A stretch of 64,000 nucleotides of DNA from Phaeosaccion multiseriatum (Eukaryota; Ochrophyta, other classes): positions 434,001-498,000 of the forward strand of contig OZ218955.1 in the NCBI GenBank assembly GCA_965112735.1, read 5' to 3'. Under the pieces are notes generated by a model that saw only the letters and a program-made list of their open reading frames with translations, was not told the DNA's origin and did no database searches. Each line of letters starts with the position of its first letter. The first letter of the stretch is position 1. Positions 36,671-48,637 of the stretch are shown here, in pieces. Made by a program: the position numbers and the translations under genes.

Positions 36671-38890
36671 ATGCCCTGCTGCGGCAGGAGCCGGAGCGGC
36701 AGGAGTAAGTTGATCGGAGCAACATCAGCATCGTCCCTCTGTGGTTTTGTCCTAATCACCATCCTATTCACCAGCGGTGCACTTGTCAGAGCTGCTCTTG
36801 TCCATGGCGGTGCCCCCCACACGGCAGCGGCGGGGAGAGACCTCCAGGGGGGACACAACTCTTCCGTGCTTGAGCTTCACAGCGCGACGCTGTCCCACCG
36901 GCCGACGAAGCGACTCCTTACATCACGGCCGCGCATTCTCTCCAACCCACATCATCCTTCAGCCTCGGCGCTTTCCAGCAGTGCTGATGACGACGACGCA
37001 GGAGAGGGGGCGCTGGCAACGTATGAAGCCATAATCGTGGGCTCCGGGGCGGGGTTTGGCTTCGGAGTGGCTCTCATCATACTCGTGCTGTTGATTTGCA
37101 AGCTGAGCTTCGTTCGGAAGTACCTCGAGGGGCACTGCGGGTAAGATGGCGTTCGGAGGGAGGGAGGGAGGGAGGGAAGGGAGGAGACTGGTAGCTTGAG
37201 GATGGCAGTGGATGGCCGTGTAGTTGGGTCTGGTCTGAGAACGGCCAGGCTGAGGAAGCTTAGGGACCACTCACGGACTGCCGCTTATTCCAATCGATCC
37301 ACGTGGGACGGCTCTGCATGCACTGATGGGTTCCAATCTGGCTCTCTCAAGGATGCACCCACCCCGTTCCTGCTCACTCGACCCTTCCTCCCGGGCACAA
37401 ACTCAGTTCTCGTCTTCGTCCTCCCCCTCTTCGTCCTCTTCATCCTCTTCATGCGTGTGGTTCCTTTCCCCCCCACCCCACCCTCCCACACCAGAACATG
37501 TGTCACTGTGACACGCTGTATCAGGTTCGGGGAGGGCGGAGTGTCACAAGATGACGAGGAAGGGGGGTCGGAAGACGTTGAAAACAGGGGCAAGAAGGGT
37601 GGAAAGGAAGGGGATGCCATTGCTCAGGGCAGCGGCAAAGGAGTCGATGCACACGGCCCTGATGGGTGGGGGAATAAGAGCGGAATTGCGTCGGGTCCAG
37701 CACCGATACCGAAAGCGAGAGGCAAGAAAGAAGGGGTCGGGCCAAAGAGAGGAGACACCAGCGAAAGCCTCGCTAGAGAGGTGGCGAAGCACTACGCGCG
37801 AAGGGGAAGCGCAGTCGACCGAAGCCAGCGCCACCACCACCGACAAGCAAACGTTCTGTTCAACGAGGGGAGTGGGGAGGGGGAGGAGGGAGAGGGTTCG
37901 GGGGGGGGGAGGCAGCGACCTCTCCAAGGGAACTCGCAGCGGCAGCCAAGAAGAGCAGTGCATCCTTCTTTTCGCGGACAAGCCTTAGCATCAAGGTGAG
38001 AGTGAATAAGAGGAGCGAGTGAAGGTCGGGTCAGGTCGGAGATCAACAGGGTCTCAATCCAGGAGAGGGAGAGGGAGAGGGAGAGGGAGAAGGAGAGGGA
38101 GAGGGAGAGGGAGAAGGAGAGGGAGAGGGAGAGGGAGAGGGAGAGGGAGAGGGAGACAGAAACGGAAAAAGAGACGGAGAGGATAATGGGAGCGAACGCC
38201 GCCGCAGCAGGGGATGAATGAGGCGGGAATCATCGAATCAATCTGTCTTGCTTGATTCCTTCCTTGTGTCTCGGATGCTGTGCTGCTCACAAGCACCTTC
38301 CATCCCCTCTTCCCTCTCACTCTTACTCTCAAATCGCTTTCCCCTCCTTCCCGCTGCCTCTCCCTCTCCCTCTCCTCTACCCTGCTCTCGCCTGCCTATA
38401 TCCACACTATCTACGCAATGACGCTCCTTGTCATCCTCTACCATCCGCTGGCATCTCCCCCCTTCTCCTCTTCCTTGGTGCTCACTCTGTCTCCCCTCCC
38501 CCCCCCCCGCCCCGCCCCACCGCCGCCCCTGAGAAAAGAAAGCAAAGCAAAGTAGTGCCGAGTCCCCCCCCGGCAAGAAGCAAGGCGTGAAAGTGCACGC
38601 TATGGCCCACACGCACTACAAAGACGTGCTGGATCCGCAGGTGAGCCTTGCAAGGCTTGACAGAGTGTCTGGATGACCAACTGCTGTGGCTCTGCGTAGG
38701 CGGGAGCAGCGCAGCTACCACCTTTGCATCTGCTGCTGCTGTGCTGCTGCTGCTGCTGAGCTACATTGCACTACTTCTGACGGTGCTGCTGACCCTGCTG
38801 CTGACCCTGACCTATGCAATGCCTGTGCTGCTGCCGCAGATGCTCCAAGACCTGCACGAGTCCGATGACGACTCGGAATCCCTCCTCTGA
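36671..38890 (+). CDS. Membrane protein of unknown function, 4 exons
   Basis: Exons 36671-37140, 37525-37995, about 38556-38640 and 38840-38890; phases close to 358 residues. Two hydrophobic segments are visible: SSLCGFVLITILFTSGALVRAALV near residues 20-45 (signal peptide or anchor), and TYEAIIVGSGAGFGFGVALIILVLLICKL near residues 120-148. After the second segment comes a basic SFVRKYLEGH stretch and a long polar tail with GKKGGKEGD, VAKHYARRGS and a His/Arg patch. The last two exons encode HAMAHTHYKDVLDPQ joined to MLQDLHESDDDSESLL. A type I protein with a short lumenal part and a long cytosolic tail is the simplest reading. No family is recognised. The acceptor of exon 3 is weak and was chosen by phase. 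Confidence 0.6.
38063..38158. repeat. (GAGAGG)n microsatellite in an intron
   Basis: About 95 bases of GAGAGG hexamers with occasional GAGAAG, in the intron 37996-38555. Confidence 0.95.
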
Positions 38891-39585
38891 GGTCATCTGG
38901 GGACCCACTCAGTCCCACTTTGTAGGACCCTCTTAGTCGCACTTTCTTGGCTGCTAAGTGCTGTTGCTGCCGCTCCCACTAGAACGTTAACTAAGAATAT
39001 CATCCAATGTTTCATGAACTGGAAAGGGTTCAAAAAGAAGTAGGGGGGCAGATCACAACTGGCACCGACTTACAACAGCCGCCTTAGGCCTGAATAGAGG
39101 CCGAGGGCCTAGTTCGGGCCCTCTCTAGCTATCTAGGCCGGATTTTTTTTCAAAATAGGCCTACTGGGCCGCTAGGCGTGTCTGGCAGACACTGCTCAGC
39201 TAACAAGGCCACACCGATAAAATTAGTTGGAAAGCGTCGCGGTGGTGGAAATTTTTTGGCCGCCGATAAACCTTAGAGGGCGAAAAAACCGTAGAAAGGC
39301 CTCTGAGTGGGCTGAGAGAGGGCCTTGGGTCGTGTACAGTAGCAGCAGAGAAGAAATTCCTCGACTCTGAAAACAGGGTTCACCAGTAATCAATTCGAAT
39401 TTCAATTTTTAAGCAGGCAAGGGCGGGAACCTTCATTTTCGAGAGGGGAGAGTGCGGCCTTTCACCTCAGCAAATGCGATACGACCGTTCGACGTGTAAT
39501 TACATATTCTTTACACACTTGACTTGAGTCTTCAGAACAACGAAACATTAACTTCTGTAATACTTACATTCCCCCCCCCGCCCAC
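38891..39585. other. Convergent intergenic region with unusual GGCC-rich, A/T-run sequence
   Basis: Between about 39060 and 39320 the DNA changes character: many GGCC/AGGCC/GGCCT words alternate with A and T runs (for example the T run near 39143-39150). There is no microsatellite and no open frame with a known domain. It may be a degenerate mobile element or a structured 3' region. Confidence 0.4.
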
Positions 39586-41157
39586 CTACAACAAAAGCAA
39601 ACCACTTGCGCACCCGCGGGCCACACACGGGGGGGGAGAGGAGGGGCGGGAGCACGGCGATGGAGGGTGAGAGTTGAAGTTGAGGCTGAGGGGAGTGGGG
39701 TTCGCACTCGGACTACTGGCCCCCAATGCGTATGTGGGAGCGGTGGTGGTGGTGAGGGTGAGCTGAGCGAGGCTCTGAGCGATGGCTCTCGGGAGGGGGT
39801 CCCAACCAGGACCAGCAGAGGATACCCAATGAGGCCCTACTGCTACTGCTGCTGCTGCTGCGGTACCGACAACGGCACAGGGATCTCCACTCCCCCCTCC
39901 ATCCTTGCATGGGCCAAGGCCACCACCGCCACCACCACCGCCACCGTTAGCTGCCATCCCACCAGCGCCACAGGAACGCTTGGTGGGAAGAGCAGAACGG
40001 GCCCCTCCTCCAGGGACCGTGATGATGTCCACGCGTCTCCTCCGTCTCCGTCTGGAGGAAGAGGTAGAGGAAAAGGGCTGGCGACGGCGGTCCTGGTCCT
40101 GGTCCTCCTCCTCCTGCTGTTGCTGCTGAATCACCAACTGCTGCAGGTCCTGCATTGCCGCCTGATGCCTCTCCCGCAGAAGCCGTATCACGCGGGCCTC
40201 CTCCTCGCGCGTAAACCCCGCCGCCGTCGGATCGGCACACACCCTCCCCCTCCTCCTCGTCCCCAGGCCGCGCCCACTTCTTTCACTATTGCTGCCCATA
40301 TGACTGCTGCTGCTGCTGTTGCTGTCGTCGCTGCTGCTCGGACCATCATCGCTGGTCTCAGCACTGTTGCTTCCCTTCTCCGTCGTTTCTGTCCTCCTCG
40401 CTGCCTTTCCTCCTCCTTCTCGTGCCGCTCTTCGTCCTCGTGGTGGTGGTGACACTGACTCTCTTCCCTCCTTTTCTTCCTCCTCCCCTCGTCCCATCCT
40501 CCTCTCCAGTGCCGTCCCCTTCTCTGTCCCTGTCCACGACTGTAGCAGCGCTGGCGATGATGAAGCGGCTGTTAGACCGCCTCTCATACAGCTTCCAGTG
40601 GGAGTAGTTGGTGACACAGCGGTCGTAGGAGCAGCAGCAGCAGTAGCAATTGGTGATAGAGGAACATCGAGGTCTGATCCCCCCTCTTTGCTGTACACGG
40701 AGGATTCGAACGCCCGGAGCCTCGGGTGCACATGCCTGAGATTGTCGATTCGGGGAGAGCGAGGGAAAGTCCGCCGAGGCAGCCACTCCTCCTCGCCCCC
40801 CCCGGGACCCCCTATCCCCCTGGGGACACCTCTTGACCAGGGATCAGGAACCCTTCTATTATTCTTCCCCGTCCTCTGCCGAACCATCAGCCCCCCCCCT
40901 CTGGCGGCATCGTCTGTATCACCACCCCCTGCTCCTCCTCCCCCTCCCTGATGTCTCTTGAAACGCCATCTCCTGACCCCGTCCTTGTGTACCCTGCTTA
41001 GGGCCCCAAGGAGCTTGCTGAGGAAACCTTCGTACGCCGCTGCGGTGATGCTGTCGGCCCACGCGTCGGCGGCCTACGTGGGTGGGAAGGTAGTAAGTCA
41101 ATGGGTGCGGTACGTGGATGGGTGCGGTACAGGAGAGAGGATAGAGATGGAGAGAGG

Positions 41158-41198
<41 letters not shown>

Positions 41199-43988
41199 GG
41201 AGGGGGAGAGAGAGGGAGGGAGGGAGGGAGAATAAAAGAGAGAGTGGGGTGGAGAGAGGGCGGGGTGGAGAGAGAGGAAGAGAGGGAGACAGAGAGAGGG
41301 TCGGTTAGGGTGGGGATCGACAAGAGAGCGTGCATGGTCTGGGAAGGGGGAGGGGAGGGGGAGGGGAAAGTACCGCCACCAATTAACGTAGCAGCACGTA
41401 AGTAACATTGTAAGTAAGTACCTGAAAGAGGGCGTTGTAGAAGCGGCTCCGATTGAGGAAGGCGTGGCCCTGCGAATCTCCGATCCACTCCTGAGCAATG
41501 CAATGAGCAATGCAATGCAAAGCAAAGCGAAGGGTTCAACTTTTGTTCTTCTCCGAAATATACCGACACACACACGTATCGTTTGTCCTCCTGCCTCTGC
41601 TTTCTCCCTCCATCCCCATACGCCGCCACCCACCCACCAACCCACCCACGCACGCACCCACCCACGCACACACGCACACCTACCTGCTTGGCGACTGTCA
41701 AGGCCCTCCGGAGCACGAACATCTCCTTCGGCGTTACGACTCTCTGCATGCGCACACTCAGGGCCACGTACTCACTCTGATCGAGCTTTCCGTTGCCATC
41801 GGAGTCCACAAGCCGCCAAAAGTCGTGTAAGATGTGCTGAAGGAGGGGCTCGAACTTGAGGCTCTCGCGCTTCAAGAGGTTCATGTCGCTGAGGTGCGGT
41901 TAGTTGGGCGGGAGAGGGGCGCGGGCGGTGCGGGGTGAGTAGAGACATAAGGGGTAGGGTAGAGGTGTATGAGCGGGGTAGAGGGGAGGAGAGGAGAGGG
42001 CAAGGCAGTCAGAGCAGAGCAGAGCAGCGTAGAGCAGAGCGGTTGCAGGCATTGAATGAGAGAGAAGGTAGACACAAGAGAGGGACAGGGAGAGAGAGAG
42101 GCATTGAAAGAGAGAGAAGGTAGACACAAGAGAGGGACAGAGAGAGAGAGAGGCATTGAATGAGAGAGAAGGTAGACACAAGAGAGGGACAGAGAGAGAG
42201 AGGCATTGAAAGAGAGAGAAGGTAGACACAAGAGAGGGACAGGGAGAGAGAGAGAGAGGGATGCGCCTACCTGAATGGGTCTTCCAGCATCTCCTCCCGC
42301 GTGTACTCTTTCAGGGCGGCGAAGTCCAGTCCTTCTCTATCCCTAGGATGCTGCAGGTGATGAGGGTGGCCACCAATCTCACTCGGTGAAGATGGCCGCC
42401 CGCGGCCTGCCCCTGCCCCCGCCCAGCCCTCCTTCTCTTCCTTCTCCTCCTCTGCTGCTGTGTTGACGCCTGCAGGATCAAAGTACGCGCGTAGGTCGCG
42501 CAGGAGGGTGAAGCGATGGACGGAGGGATCGAACACAGGAGGCAGTGACTTATACCGCCTTCTTCTTCTCCTCCTCCTCCTCCTCCTCCCAGCCCCTGCC
42601 ATTTGTCTTTTCCTCTTGCTGCTCCCCCTCACTGCCTCGTCGCGTCTTCCTCTGTCCGTGTTCCTTACACCCCGACTCGGAACCAATCGCTGACGTTCAA
42701 TGTCTGGGGTAGGCTTGCTCATTGTCGGTCCCTCTGCATCCCTCCTCCCTCCTCCTCCTCCTCCTCCTCCTCCTGTTGCTGCTGCCCCTGCTGGTACCGG
42801 AACCCTTTCCGACCCGGGGGCATACCCTCGCCAGAACACCGCCGGACAAGAGGACTCTCGCCGATTGAGCAGCTTGCACTTCAAACCCCGCTCCCTCGCC
42901 CCCTTTCCTTCTCCTCCTATATCTGCTAATGCCTCGGCTGTCAGCCGAGCGAGCTCGGCAGCAGACACTCCCATCTGCCGGGCCCTTGCGAGCGGGTCCA
43001 GGTAAGACGTCCTACGCATTTGCCGAAGGAGGTCCTGCCGGAAGTCCGGCTTGTAAAACTCGCCCATGGAAAGGCCTCTGCGCATCACATCCGCAGGGAT
43101 AGATTCATCATCCTCCTCATCCCCCTCGTCCTCCTCCTCCTCCTCCTGCTCCTCCTCTTGCTCCTCCTCCTGCTCCTGCTCCTTCTCCTTCTCGTTCTCC
43201 TCCTCCTCCTCGCCGTTGTTGTTGTCGCTCCCTATCTCTGGTACTTTCCTTACCACTCTACCCTCCGCTCCTCTGACGGCTCCTCCGACCAATCTTCCCG
43301 TCCCTCCTCCCCTCACGCCTCGCTTCTGCTGCACCGTCTTGGCCCTATGGAGGCCTGTCTTGTCAAGACGACTGCGGTCCACCCGTCGACCCCCACTAGG
43401 ACATAGCACCGAGCGAGAAGGCCGCCCTTCTCTTCTTTCCACCACCATAGGGCCAGCAGTAGTCGTACCCACTGGCTCTGATGACATAGGTCTGCGCTTC
43501 AGTGTGGGCACGGAAGAGGAAGAGGCCAAGCCCATCCCCCGGCCTGTTCGGATCGCCCGGAGGGTAGAGAAAGAGCAATGGCGATTTGTAGGAGTAGGAG
43601 TCGCAGCGACCCAGCCTTGCTGCGGTCGAGCGGCACTGCTGCCTCCCGTCGCGGACCACATCGTGTAGCTTGGGGCAGCAACAGTTGGTGATACAGCAGC
43701 AGCAGAGCTCCGGGTTGTCCTCCTCGACGTTGCTGCTGATACTGATGCGCGCCCGCCTTTGTCTCTACTTTTCCCTCGCAACTTTCCGGACTTTGATGAC
43801 CTCTTGTCGGTGCCAGTAGTACCCGCAGTAGCACCAGCAGGAGTAGCATCAGCCTCCTTGTCTCGCTCTGCTTTGGCCTTCTTGGCCTTTCGCAGGACTC
43901 CCACGGCTCGGCTCAGAGTGGCGGCGACCTTCAGGTCATTGAGCTTGACCACATCGTCCCTCTTACCCAGGAACACCATCCTTGCCAC
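39586..43988 (-). CDS. Large low-complexity protein with one canonical EF-hand, 4 exons
   Basis: Exons in coding order are 42271-43988, 41684-41888, 41422-41490 and 39586-41073; phases close to 1159 residues. The N-terminal 570 residues are basic and Ser/Gly/Glu-rich with an acidic run at 43100-43210. The central part is conserved-looking: an EF-hand loop DSDGNGKLDQSE at residues 601-612 with all calcium ligands (D1, D3, N5, D9, E12), preceded by helix LLQHILHDFWRLV and followed by YVALSVRMQRVVTP. Next come EWIGDSQGHAFLNRSRFYNALFQ and AADAWADSITAAAYEGFLSKLLG. This arrangement recalls calcium-binding proteins found mainly in flagellates, but I cannot name the family. The C-terminal 450 residues are again low-complexity. 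Three clear motif A copies lie in the coding exons (43684, 40607, 40123). Confidence 0.8.
40123..40138 (-). repeat. Dispersed motif A copy in EF-hand gene
   Basis: One mismatch; sense to the gene and read as QLVIQQQ. A weaker copy at 40607-40622 is antisense to the gene and read as AVSPT. Confidence 0.75.
41156..41300. repeat. GAGAG-rich simple repeat in EF-hand gene intron 3
   Basis: Imperfect GA/GGGA repeats inside the intron 41074-41421. Confidence 0.85.
42048..42262. repeat. About 51-base tandem repeat in EF-hand gene intron 1
   Basis: CATTGAA anchors recur at 42050, 42102, 42154 and 42204, giving units of 50-52 bases in four copies that end just before the donor region. Confidence 0.9.
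43684..43699 (+). repeat. Dispersed motif A, exact copy
   Basis: Exact GTTGGTGATACAGCAG, antisense to the EF-hand gene and read as AVSPT. Confidence 0.85.
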
Positions 43989-44858
43989 GCGTTCCCTAGC
44001 CTATCACGCTCGATCTTGCCAAATCCCTCCCTCCAAACCTTCCTTCTTTCATTGAGACACTAATGGGCGACATCCTGGTTTATCATTGGATTCTCCTGCT
44101 CCTCCTCCTCCTCCTGCGCCAGTGAGACGGTGGTCGTGCCATTCACGTCTGGAGAGAGCAATGCCTCTCCAGAAGGATGGGGTTAGAGGTGGGGCGGTTA
44201 GGCTGAGTGTGAGTTTCAGGTGTGGCCGGACCGAGGCCCAGAACAACAAAGGAAAGGGAGAGCCTCCACTTAAAGCACCCCACTACTACCCTTTAGTCCC
44301 GCAGGTGGTGTGTAGGACGTCCAGCTCGCCACAGGGACTCCGCTCATCCTGCCTTGTCAAGAAAGGCAGACATTCCCTCCGCGTTAGGTTCTTATCGTTC
44401 TTCAGTGCGGGCTTTGGTGGAGCAGGTGCATTGGCGCGGAGTTCTCACTTCCGACCAAGGAAGCGGTGATACCGCAGGCGGCTGCCGGCTGTGGAAATTG
44501 GGAACCTTCCTCTTTCTTCTTCTTTCGGCACGACCCTGTGGGACCGCCTCCTGTGGGGGGGGAGGGTGTGGGGATTTGATTTGCCATCATCGCCACCTCG
44601 ATAGCGGCTTCCAGAGCAGGGGAGGGAACTGAAATCACCATCAGTGGGGGGGAGGACAGCAGATACACAGCTATCAATATCAAGCAAACCTTCCTTGCCA
44701 CGTGGAAGGAAGTATCGGACACTGATCAAGAGTCGCACCTAGGGTCTGAGGCGGAGGAGGAACGTCCACGACCGCAGAAGAGGCTCGTAAAGAGCAGGGG
44801 CATATATCATAGAGAATAGACTCGTGGCGCTTGGTAGCGCAGTGCGGGAGGGGGAGAC
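43989..44858. promoter_or_regulatory. Divergent intergenic region between EF-hand and ENTH genes
   Basis: 870 bases upstream of both genes. It includes open frames on both strands (44086-44469 plus, 44402-44722 minus) that resemble no known protein. It probably holds both promoters. Confidence 0.35.
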
Positions 44859-47800
44859 ATGGATCGGTCAACGCTGGCCAAGGCCACGTCTCCAGATGAC
44901 TCGCCCACCCCCGGCTATCTCTATGGCGAGATTGCCGGAATGACGAGGACGAGCTACGAGGACAGCGAGAAGGTGCGGGCCTATCTGCTGGACAGGCTCA
45001 AGAAGAACAACCCCAACGTCAAGTACAAGACTCTCGTGGTCATAAAGGTGAGTGAGTGAGTGAGTGAGTGAGTGAGTGAGTGAGGGTGAGTGTGTGTTTG
45101 AGGGAGAGAGAGAGGAGAGAGGGAGAGGAAAGAGAGAGCGAGGCAATAGGGTTTTCCTCCTTCGTAGGGAACGGGGACATCCCCTCCTGCCCTGACGACT
45201 TTTTAGGCGTGTGCAAGCACGTTCTGAGCGCTAAAGCGCTACCCCCCTCGTCCACCTGCCCTTCTCCCACCCCCCCCGCCTCTGTCGCTCCGTGTGTGTT
45301 CTTGTCTTCACCCTTCCCGTGTACGCGATACTCCTCACTGCTTGTTACGCCCCGCCCCCCCACAGCACGTGTGTACGAAAGGAGTGGCAGACTTCAAGAA
45401 AGAGCTCCGCAGAGACAATGGCGAGATCAAAGCGTGTCTGAGCTACACCGGTCCTCCCGACCCTCTCAAGGGGGACGCGGTTTATAGTCGGGTAAGAGAA
45501 GCGGCCAAGGCAGCCATGGAAGTATTGTACAGCGACGAGGATGGCATTGGAGGTGGGGGGGCAGGAGGAGGAGGAGGAGGAGGTGGAGGTGGGGGCGGGG
45601 CGAGAATGGGCAACCGAATCGAGGGGTTTGGCACCATTTCTGCAGAGGAGCTGGCATCGCAGCAGGCCAAGGCAGCCACGCTGGCGGGCATCGGAGGCAC
45701 CATTGGGGCGGGAATCTCCTCGGGCATTGGAATGGCCAAGGGCTGGGCGACAGGGACGGGGGGGGGCGGCGGCTCAAGAGGAGGAGGGCGAGGAGGAGGA
45801 GGAGGAGGGGGGGGTTATCATCGCAGCAACGGAGCGAGTTTTGGTAGCAACTCCTCCATGAACGGTTTCGGAAATTACGCGCCAGAGGATGAGAGGTCGT
45901 GGGTGGCGAAGGGCGTCGCTGCCTCGGTGGGAGGCGTGATGAACCGGATTGCACCGCGGTTTGCAAAGGAGCGAAATGGCACGGATCTGCTTCGTCAGGG
46001 TGGGGGGCCAGGGACGGGTATGGGGGGGGGAGGAGGAGGAGGAGGAGGCGGCGGCGAGTCCCAGGGGGGCTACGGGCAAAACTTTTACAACAACCGATCA
46101 GGGCCATCTATGGACGGGTCTGCCTCGCGCGGTGGCGGTTACGGAATCGCGCCCATTGGGGGAGGGCACGGGTCGGGGTACAGTGGGAGTGGGGCGAGCA
46201 GCAGCTACCCGTCTTACTCGGCAGGTAGGGGTGGGGGTGGGGGTGGTGGAAGGGAGGAGCGAATGTCTTCATACAGTGATGCCAAGCGAGAGCAGTCAGA
46301 GGCTTTGCAGTGGAGCTCAGGAGGGGGAGGGGGAGGAGGAGGAGAAGATGGGGCTCCGAGTCGGGAAGGGGCCTCAGCAGCCCCGGGGGGGCGAGCGGCA
46401 GGGGAGGTCGGGGGCATGTGGTCACGGCAGTCGCAGGGAGATGGGCGGGAAGGAAGTGGAGGAAGAGGAGGAGGTGGAGGAGGGGGGGGGGGCGGGGACG
46501 GGAGAGGAGGGGGAGGGCAAGGTATTGCAGCAACACCTCCTCCACCTCCTGGTCAGACGGGAGCGGGCATCAGCGACGGGTCCTACGAGGCGAGATTAGT
46601 GCTCAAGCTGTGCGGTCCCGGAGGCACCAAGGCCAATCCTCCCGCTGCGGATGTGGAGACCTTCCTGCAGGCCGCAAGGAGCCTGGATGTGGAACGTGTG
46701 TGCTCCGTACTGTTCGGACTCACCGTTGGCGACGACTGGCGGGTGCAGAGCAAAGCCCTGGTGGTCATGAGCGAGCTGGCGGCCAGGGGGGAGTCGGACT
46801 CAGGCTCGTCGCTCTCTTACAGGGACTATTTGGAAGATCTTGTGGATGATTTGCAGCCACTGTGCTGCGCGAGTAAGGCGGCTGTCAGAGACAAGGCGGT
46901 GAAGCTCATTGGTCAGCTGGGGTACGAGCCGGACTACGAGGCTGGCAAGGCGGGTGCGGGGGAGCAGCAGGATGTAGTAGGGGCGGGAGAGAGAGGGGCC
47001 GAGGAAGCAGATGCGCAACCCTCTCCCCCTGCAGAGGAAGTCGACTTGCTGGGGGGGCTCGACGACTCTCCGGATGAGGGGGGGGCAGCAGCAGCAGCAG
47101 CAGTTGGTGATACGGCAAGGTCTGGCTTTGACTTGCTTGGAGGGGGGGGCGCGTCGTCTAGCGGCGGTGGTGTTGTCCCTCCTCAGCAGCCCGGGGGGGT
47201 GAAAGATGGCAGTGGAGGGGATGACCTGTTCGGTGGGCTGGACGTAAAGGAGGAGAAGGCAGCCCACGCAACGGAGGCAGGAGCAGTGGTGGCCACACTT
47301 GGGTCCGGCAGGGGGCCCACAGAGGAGCCCACTCATAGCTTGCTGGGAGACGCCGACGGCTCTGTACTCCTACCCGGAACGGGGTCAGGATCAGGGTCAG
47401 AGGCAGGAGGGTCATCAGGATTCTCGTTTATGCAATCTGCGGGGGCGGCGAATGGAGGAGACGGGGAGGGTGGGGGGGCTGCCACGGCAAGTGCAGGAGC
47501 AGCACGAGTTGGTGATACAGCAGCAACTGCAGGCCTCAGTACTACTGGTGGTGGTGGTGGTGGTGGGGGTGCTGGGCTGGACCTCATGTCGGGGCAGAAA
47601 TCTGTGGACATCCTCACTGCCACTGAGACGTTGCCGCTGTCCAGGGGCGCATCAGGAGTAGTCGACTTTGATCCCTACCCGACTGTGCGAAAGGTGGGTG
47701 CTGAAGTTTGGGGTGCCAAAGTTGGGTCCCATGGGGGGGGAGGAGGGGGGCGGAATGGTAATAGAGGTAGTGAGTGGGTGAGTGAGAGAGTGAGTGAGTG

Positions 47801-48462
47801 TGTGCGTGGATGAATGACTGAGTGAGTATGTGAGTGCGTGCGTGCGTGAGTGAGCGTGTGAATAAGATAGTGAGGTTGTGAGGCAGCAAGGAAGGGCGAG
47901 AGGGAGAGAGTGAGTATCTACTAACCTCTGTCTGTCTCTCTCTGTCTGTCTGGTCCAGAACCCTTCGCAGTCGGCAGCACTTGGAGGAGGAGGAGGAGGA
48001 GGAGGCGCTGTTGCGAACGGCCATCACCACCACCACGACCAGCAGCAGCAGAATGGGCATCCTCAGCAGGCCGTGAGTGCCCAAATGCAGGCGCTGCAGC
48101 AGCAAAACATGCTCCTGCAACAGCAGATGCAGCGTTTGATGATGCAGCAGCAGGGGGGCGGCGTCGGCGGCGGTGGTCAGATGATGACACAGCAGCATCA
48201 ACAACACCAACACCATCAGCAGCAGAATGTCATGATGCAGCAGATGCAGCAGACGCAGCAGAGGAGCGGCGGTATGGGCATGGGCATGCCGTCAAATTCA
48301 AACTCAAACTCGTTCAGCATCCCTGACCTCAGCCGGAGTAGCAGTGGCACTGGGTCGGCAGCAGCAGCAGCAGCAGCAACAACAGCAGTGGGCGGTGGTG
48401 GTGGCGGTGATGACAGCTTTTCCTTCGTGAAGGACGCTCTGGCTCTGAAGGTCGCCAAGTGA
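44859..48462 (+). CDS. Tepsin/MTV1-like ENTH-domain adaptor accessory protein, 3 exons
   Basis: Exons 44859-45047, 45366-47693 and 47959-48462, all phase 0, encode 1006 residues. Residues 1-110 form an ENTH-type domain (LAKATSPDDSPTPGYLYGEIAG, VRAYLLDRLKKNNPNVKYKTLVVIKHV, LRRDNGEIKACLSYTG, VREAAKAAMEVLY), closest in layout to tepsin and plant MTV1. A Gly-rich, disordered region follows. A second helical domain at about 468-585 (VCSVLFGLTVGDDWRVQSKALVVMSEL and VRDKAVKLIGQLGY) matches the VHS-like domain of tepsin. Downstream are DLLGGLD, DLLGG and DLFGGLD, typical clathrin/adaptor-binding peptides, and two SGFSFMQSA/DSFSFVKDA peptides resembling the AP-4 epsilon-binding motif of tepsin. A role in AP-4 or TGN-to-vacuole vesicles is inferred. 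The C-terminus is Gln/His-rich. Motif A is at 47103 and 47508. Confidence 0.85.
47103..47118 (+). repeat. Dispersed motif A copy in ENTH gene
   Basis: Two mismatches; read as AVGDTA after an Ala run. Confidence 0.75.
47508..47523 (+). repeat. Dispersed motif A, exact copy in ENTH gene
   Basis: Exact 16-base match, read as RVGDTAA. Confidence 0.85.
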
Positions 48463-48637
48463 GCAGGAGGGGAGCACCTCTGAAGGTCGCCAAGGAGCAG
48501 GAAGTGAGTAGGAGGGGAGGACCCGTGAAACGGCCCCTTTTGCTTTGCTTGACTTCGAAACGCAAAACATTCACCCTCCTTCCGTACTCAAAATTTTACT
48601 TAATTTTAATTCCCCTCTTTTTCAGGGGGGCATGCTG

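Noticed and set aside
44086-44722. Overlapping plus and minus frames between the EF-hand and ENTH genes
   Set aside because: No recognisable domain, no splice support, and they lie in an expected divergent promoter region.
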